Assembly: GCA_030599405.1 (NCBI GenBank) | Contig: JAUVOB010000071.1 | Location: 1-7,065 of the forward strand | DNA: 7,065 nucleotides | Origin: Chloroflexota bacterium | Lineage (GTDB): Bacteria > Chloroflexota > Anaerolineae > Promineifilales > Promineifilaceae | Direction: 5' to 3' | Part shown: positions 6,123 to 7,065 of the stretch, piece after piece | Position numbering within the stretch: position 1 is the first letter of the stretch | Layout of the letters: the number at the start of each line of letters is the position of its first letter | The notes under the pieces: model-generated | Database searches by the model: none | Told to the model about the DNA's origin: nothing | Seen by the model: only the letters and a program-made list of their open reading frames with translations | Program-made: the position numbers and the translations under genes

Positions 6123-7007
6123 TCATCTCGAAGGGCTCTGTTCGCCAAATAGCCTTGATGTTGCTATGTATCCCGCCAAGGCATCGGCACCGGAGGTATG
6201 GCCTACTTCTGCTACTCGCCTCGTCAATGATGTAACGTCCCTCTCATTTCCTGATTGAATTGTCTCCAAGAACCAATGCCACATTATGCCGGCTTCGCCA
6301 GATCCAGCCGCGGCCAACCAGGCGGCCGATAAGCGGGTCGTACGTGGCATCGCCTCGGTAACTATTAAATCAATGATTGCCTGGGCACTCGCCTCTCCCA
6401 TTATCCACAATGAGTAGATAACACCGAGGAGAAAATCATCACCCGCTGGAGTCAGCCCCTCGCCTAACCCGGCCAGGCTATGTACGCTGCCAATGAGTAA
6501 AGACTCGTCGAAGCCCTGTATCCCTGATCTGAGATTGTGCCAGGCTGATTTGGCAGCAGTCTGCAGCTCTGACAGATTTTCGCTGTCAAGAATATCAAAA
6601 AACGATCCCGTCGGAGCAACGGATCTGAGATTATCTTCTATCACTCGGAGGGTAGACATCACTCTGTCGGGGCGAATATCACCCCATGCTACTTTTGGAT
6701 TCCATACTCGAGCACGATTATGGGAAAACTTGATATCTCCTACCCACAGCTCAGTGGATGAGACGCCTACAGGGGAATCGACGTCCAGCCACTCATCAAA
6801 GCGGAAACCATCTTCGATTCCATCAGAGCTGCTAACAAGCATCGAAAAAGGACTAATGGACTCCTGCCGCCTTACTAGTGAGAGCACGGAACCATCGGAA
6901 TTCGCTAGATTACAGGCAGCGGAGAACACATGTAGAACAGCAGAGTCGCGGGAGGAATTCAACCACGATCTTGCGGCTGGTGTCGCGGCCGAGATCTGCA
7001 TCTCCAT
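6123..7007 (-). CDS. DUF2877 (AllH-like) protein
   Basis: A 294-residue soluble protein of the DUF2877 family. The family includes Escherichia coli AllH (YlbF), a component with FdrA/AllF and AllG of the oxamate carbamoyltransferase of allantoin breakdown; most members are uncharacterised. Diagnostic motifs are GLGEGLTPAGDDFLLG (180-195), TTRLSAAWLAAAGSGEAG (223-240) and GHTSGADALAGY (269-280); VWNP (102-105) lies in the N-terminal half. There is no signal peptide or membrane helix. The ATG at 7007 gives an N-terminus that aligns naturally with family members, but the frame stays open to the right edge with ATG 7057 and TTG 7030 available, so a longer product is possible. The purine-rich GGAGCGAGGG (7020-7029) is 12 bases upstream of ATG 7007, rather far. 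It is the first visible gene of the leftward unit. FdrA, AllG and carbamate kinase genes are not in view. Family assignment is firm; activity is not. Confidence 0.82.
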   Translation of the reverse strand: MEMQISAATPAARSWLNSSRDSAVLHVFSAACNLANSDGSVLSLVRRQESISPFSMLVSSSDGIEDGFRFDEWLDVDSPVGVSSTELWVGDIKFSHNRARVWNPKVAWGDIRPDRVMSTLRVIEDNLRSVAPTGSFFDILDSENLSELQTAAKSAWHNLRSGIQGFDESLLIGSVHSLAGLGEGLTPAGDDFLLGVIYSLWIMGEASAQAIIDLIVTEAMPRTTRLSAAWLAAAGSGEAGIMWHWFLETIQSGNERDVTSLTRRVAEVGHTSGADALAGYIATSRLFGEQSPSR

Positions 7008-7065
7008 GGGGCCGACTACCCTCGCTCCAAATCGCTAGCACTAATATTTCCGAACATCCTGAACA

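Noticed and set aside
6493..7038. A 181-codon plus-strand frame.
   Set aside because: It lies antisense to the DUF2877 gene, which has clear family motifs; the composition is serine-rich shadow sequence with no recognisable domain.

Overview
The window is about 7.1 kb of ordinary, densely coded bacterial chromosome of moderate G+C. It has six complete protein genes, no RNA gene, no mobile element and no CRISPR array. Two secreted lipoproteins with long Ser/Thr/Pro spacers after the lipobox, peptidoglycan enzymology, and a PRPP synthetase of the 'FSNDN / LHSPQVHGFF' type fit a Chloroflexota bacterium, or less likely an actinobacterium. This assignment is inferred from protein style only; there is no marker gene.

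Plus strand, left half: a 290-base A+T-rich non-coding region leads into a two-gene unit. The first gene is a VanY-type (M15B) D-alanyl-D-alanine carboxypeptidase lipoprotein. The second is a CapA-type (PGA_cap) metallophosphatase-fold lipoprotein. The two overlap by ATGA, so they are probably translationally coupled. A good -35/-10 pair (TTGTCT-N17-TAAAAT) ends only 6 bases before the first ATG, which predicts a leaderless mRNA. A CRP-like palindrome (GGTGA-N6-TCACA) is centred at -91.5 relative to that predicted start. The pair is a small cell-envelope operon.

Minus strand, right half: four genes read leftward in the order DUF2877 (AllH-like) protein, NmrA-like NAD(P)-binding protein, PRPP synthetase and MFS transporter. 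The 99-base gap before the NmrA gene holds a duplicated TAAATCAGGAA ribosome-binding element and a possible 20-codon leader ORF. The PRPP synthetase probably starts at a TTG behind a near-perfect GGAGGTGA site, and its 3' end overlaps the transporter start. DUF2877 proteins include the AllH subunit tied to oxamate/carbamoyl-phosphate chemistry in purine-nitrogen catabolism. With a PRPP enzyme and an exporter or importer beside it, a purine or nucleotide theme is possible but unproven.

The two units converge and overlap by 14 bases at their 3' ends, so no terminator fits between them. I see no convincing wholly new system. The most useful observations are the leaderless promoter with its CRP-like site, the extra substrate-binding-like domain in front of CapA, and the gene company of the DUF2877 and PRPP synthetase genes.
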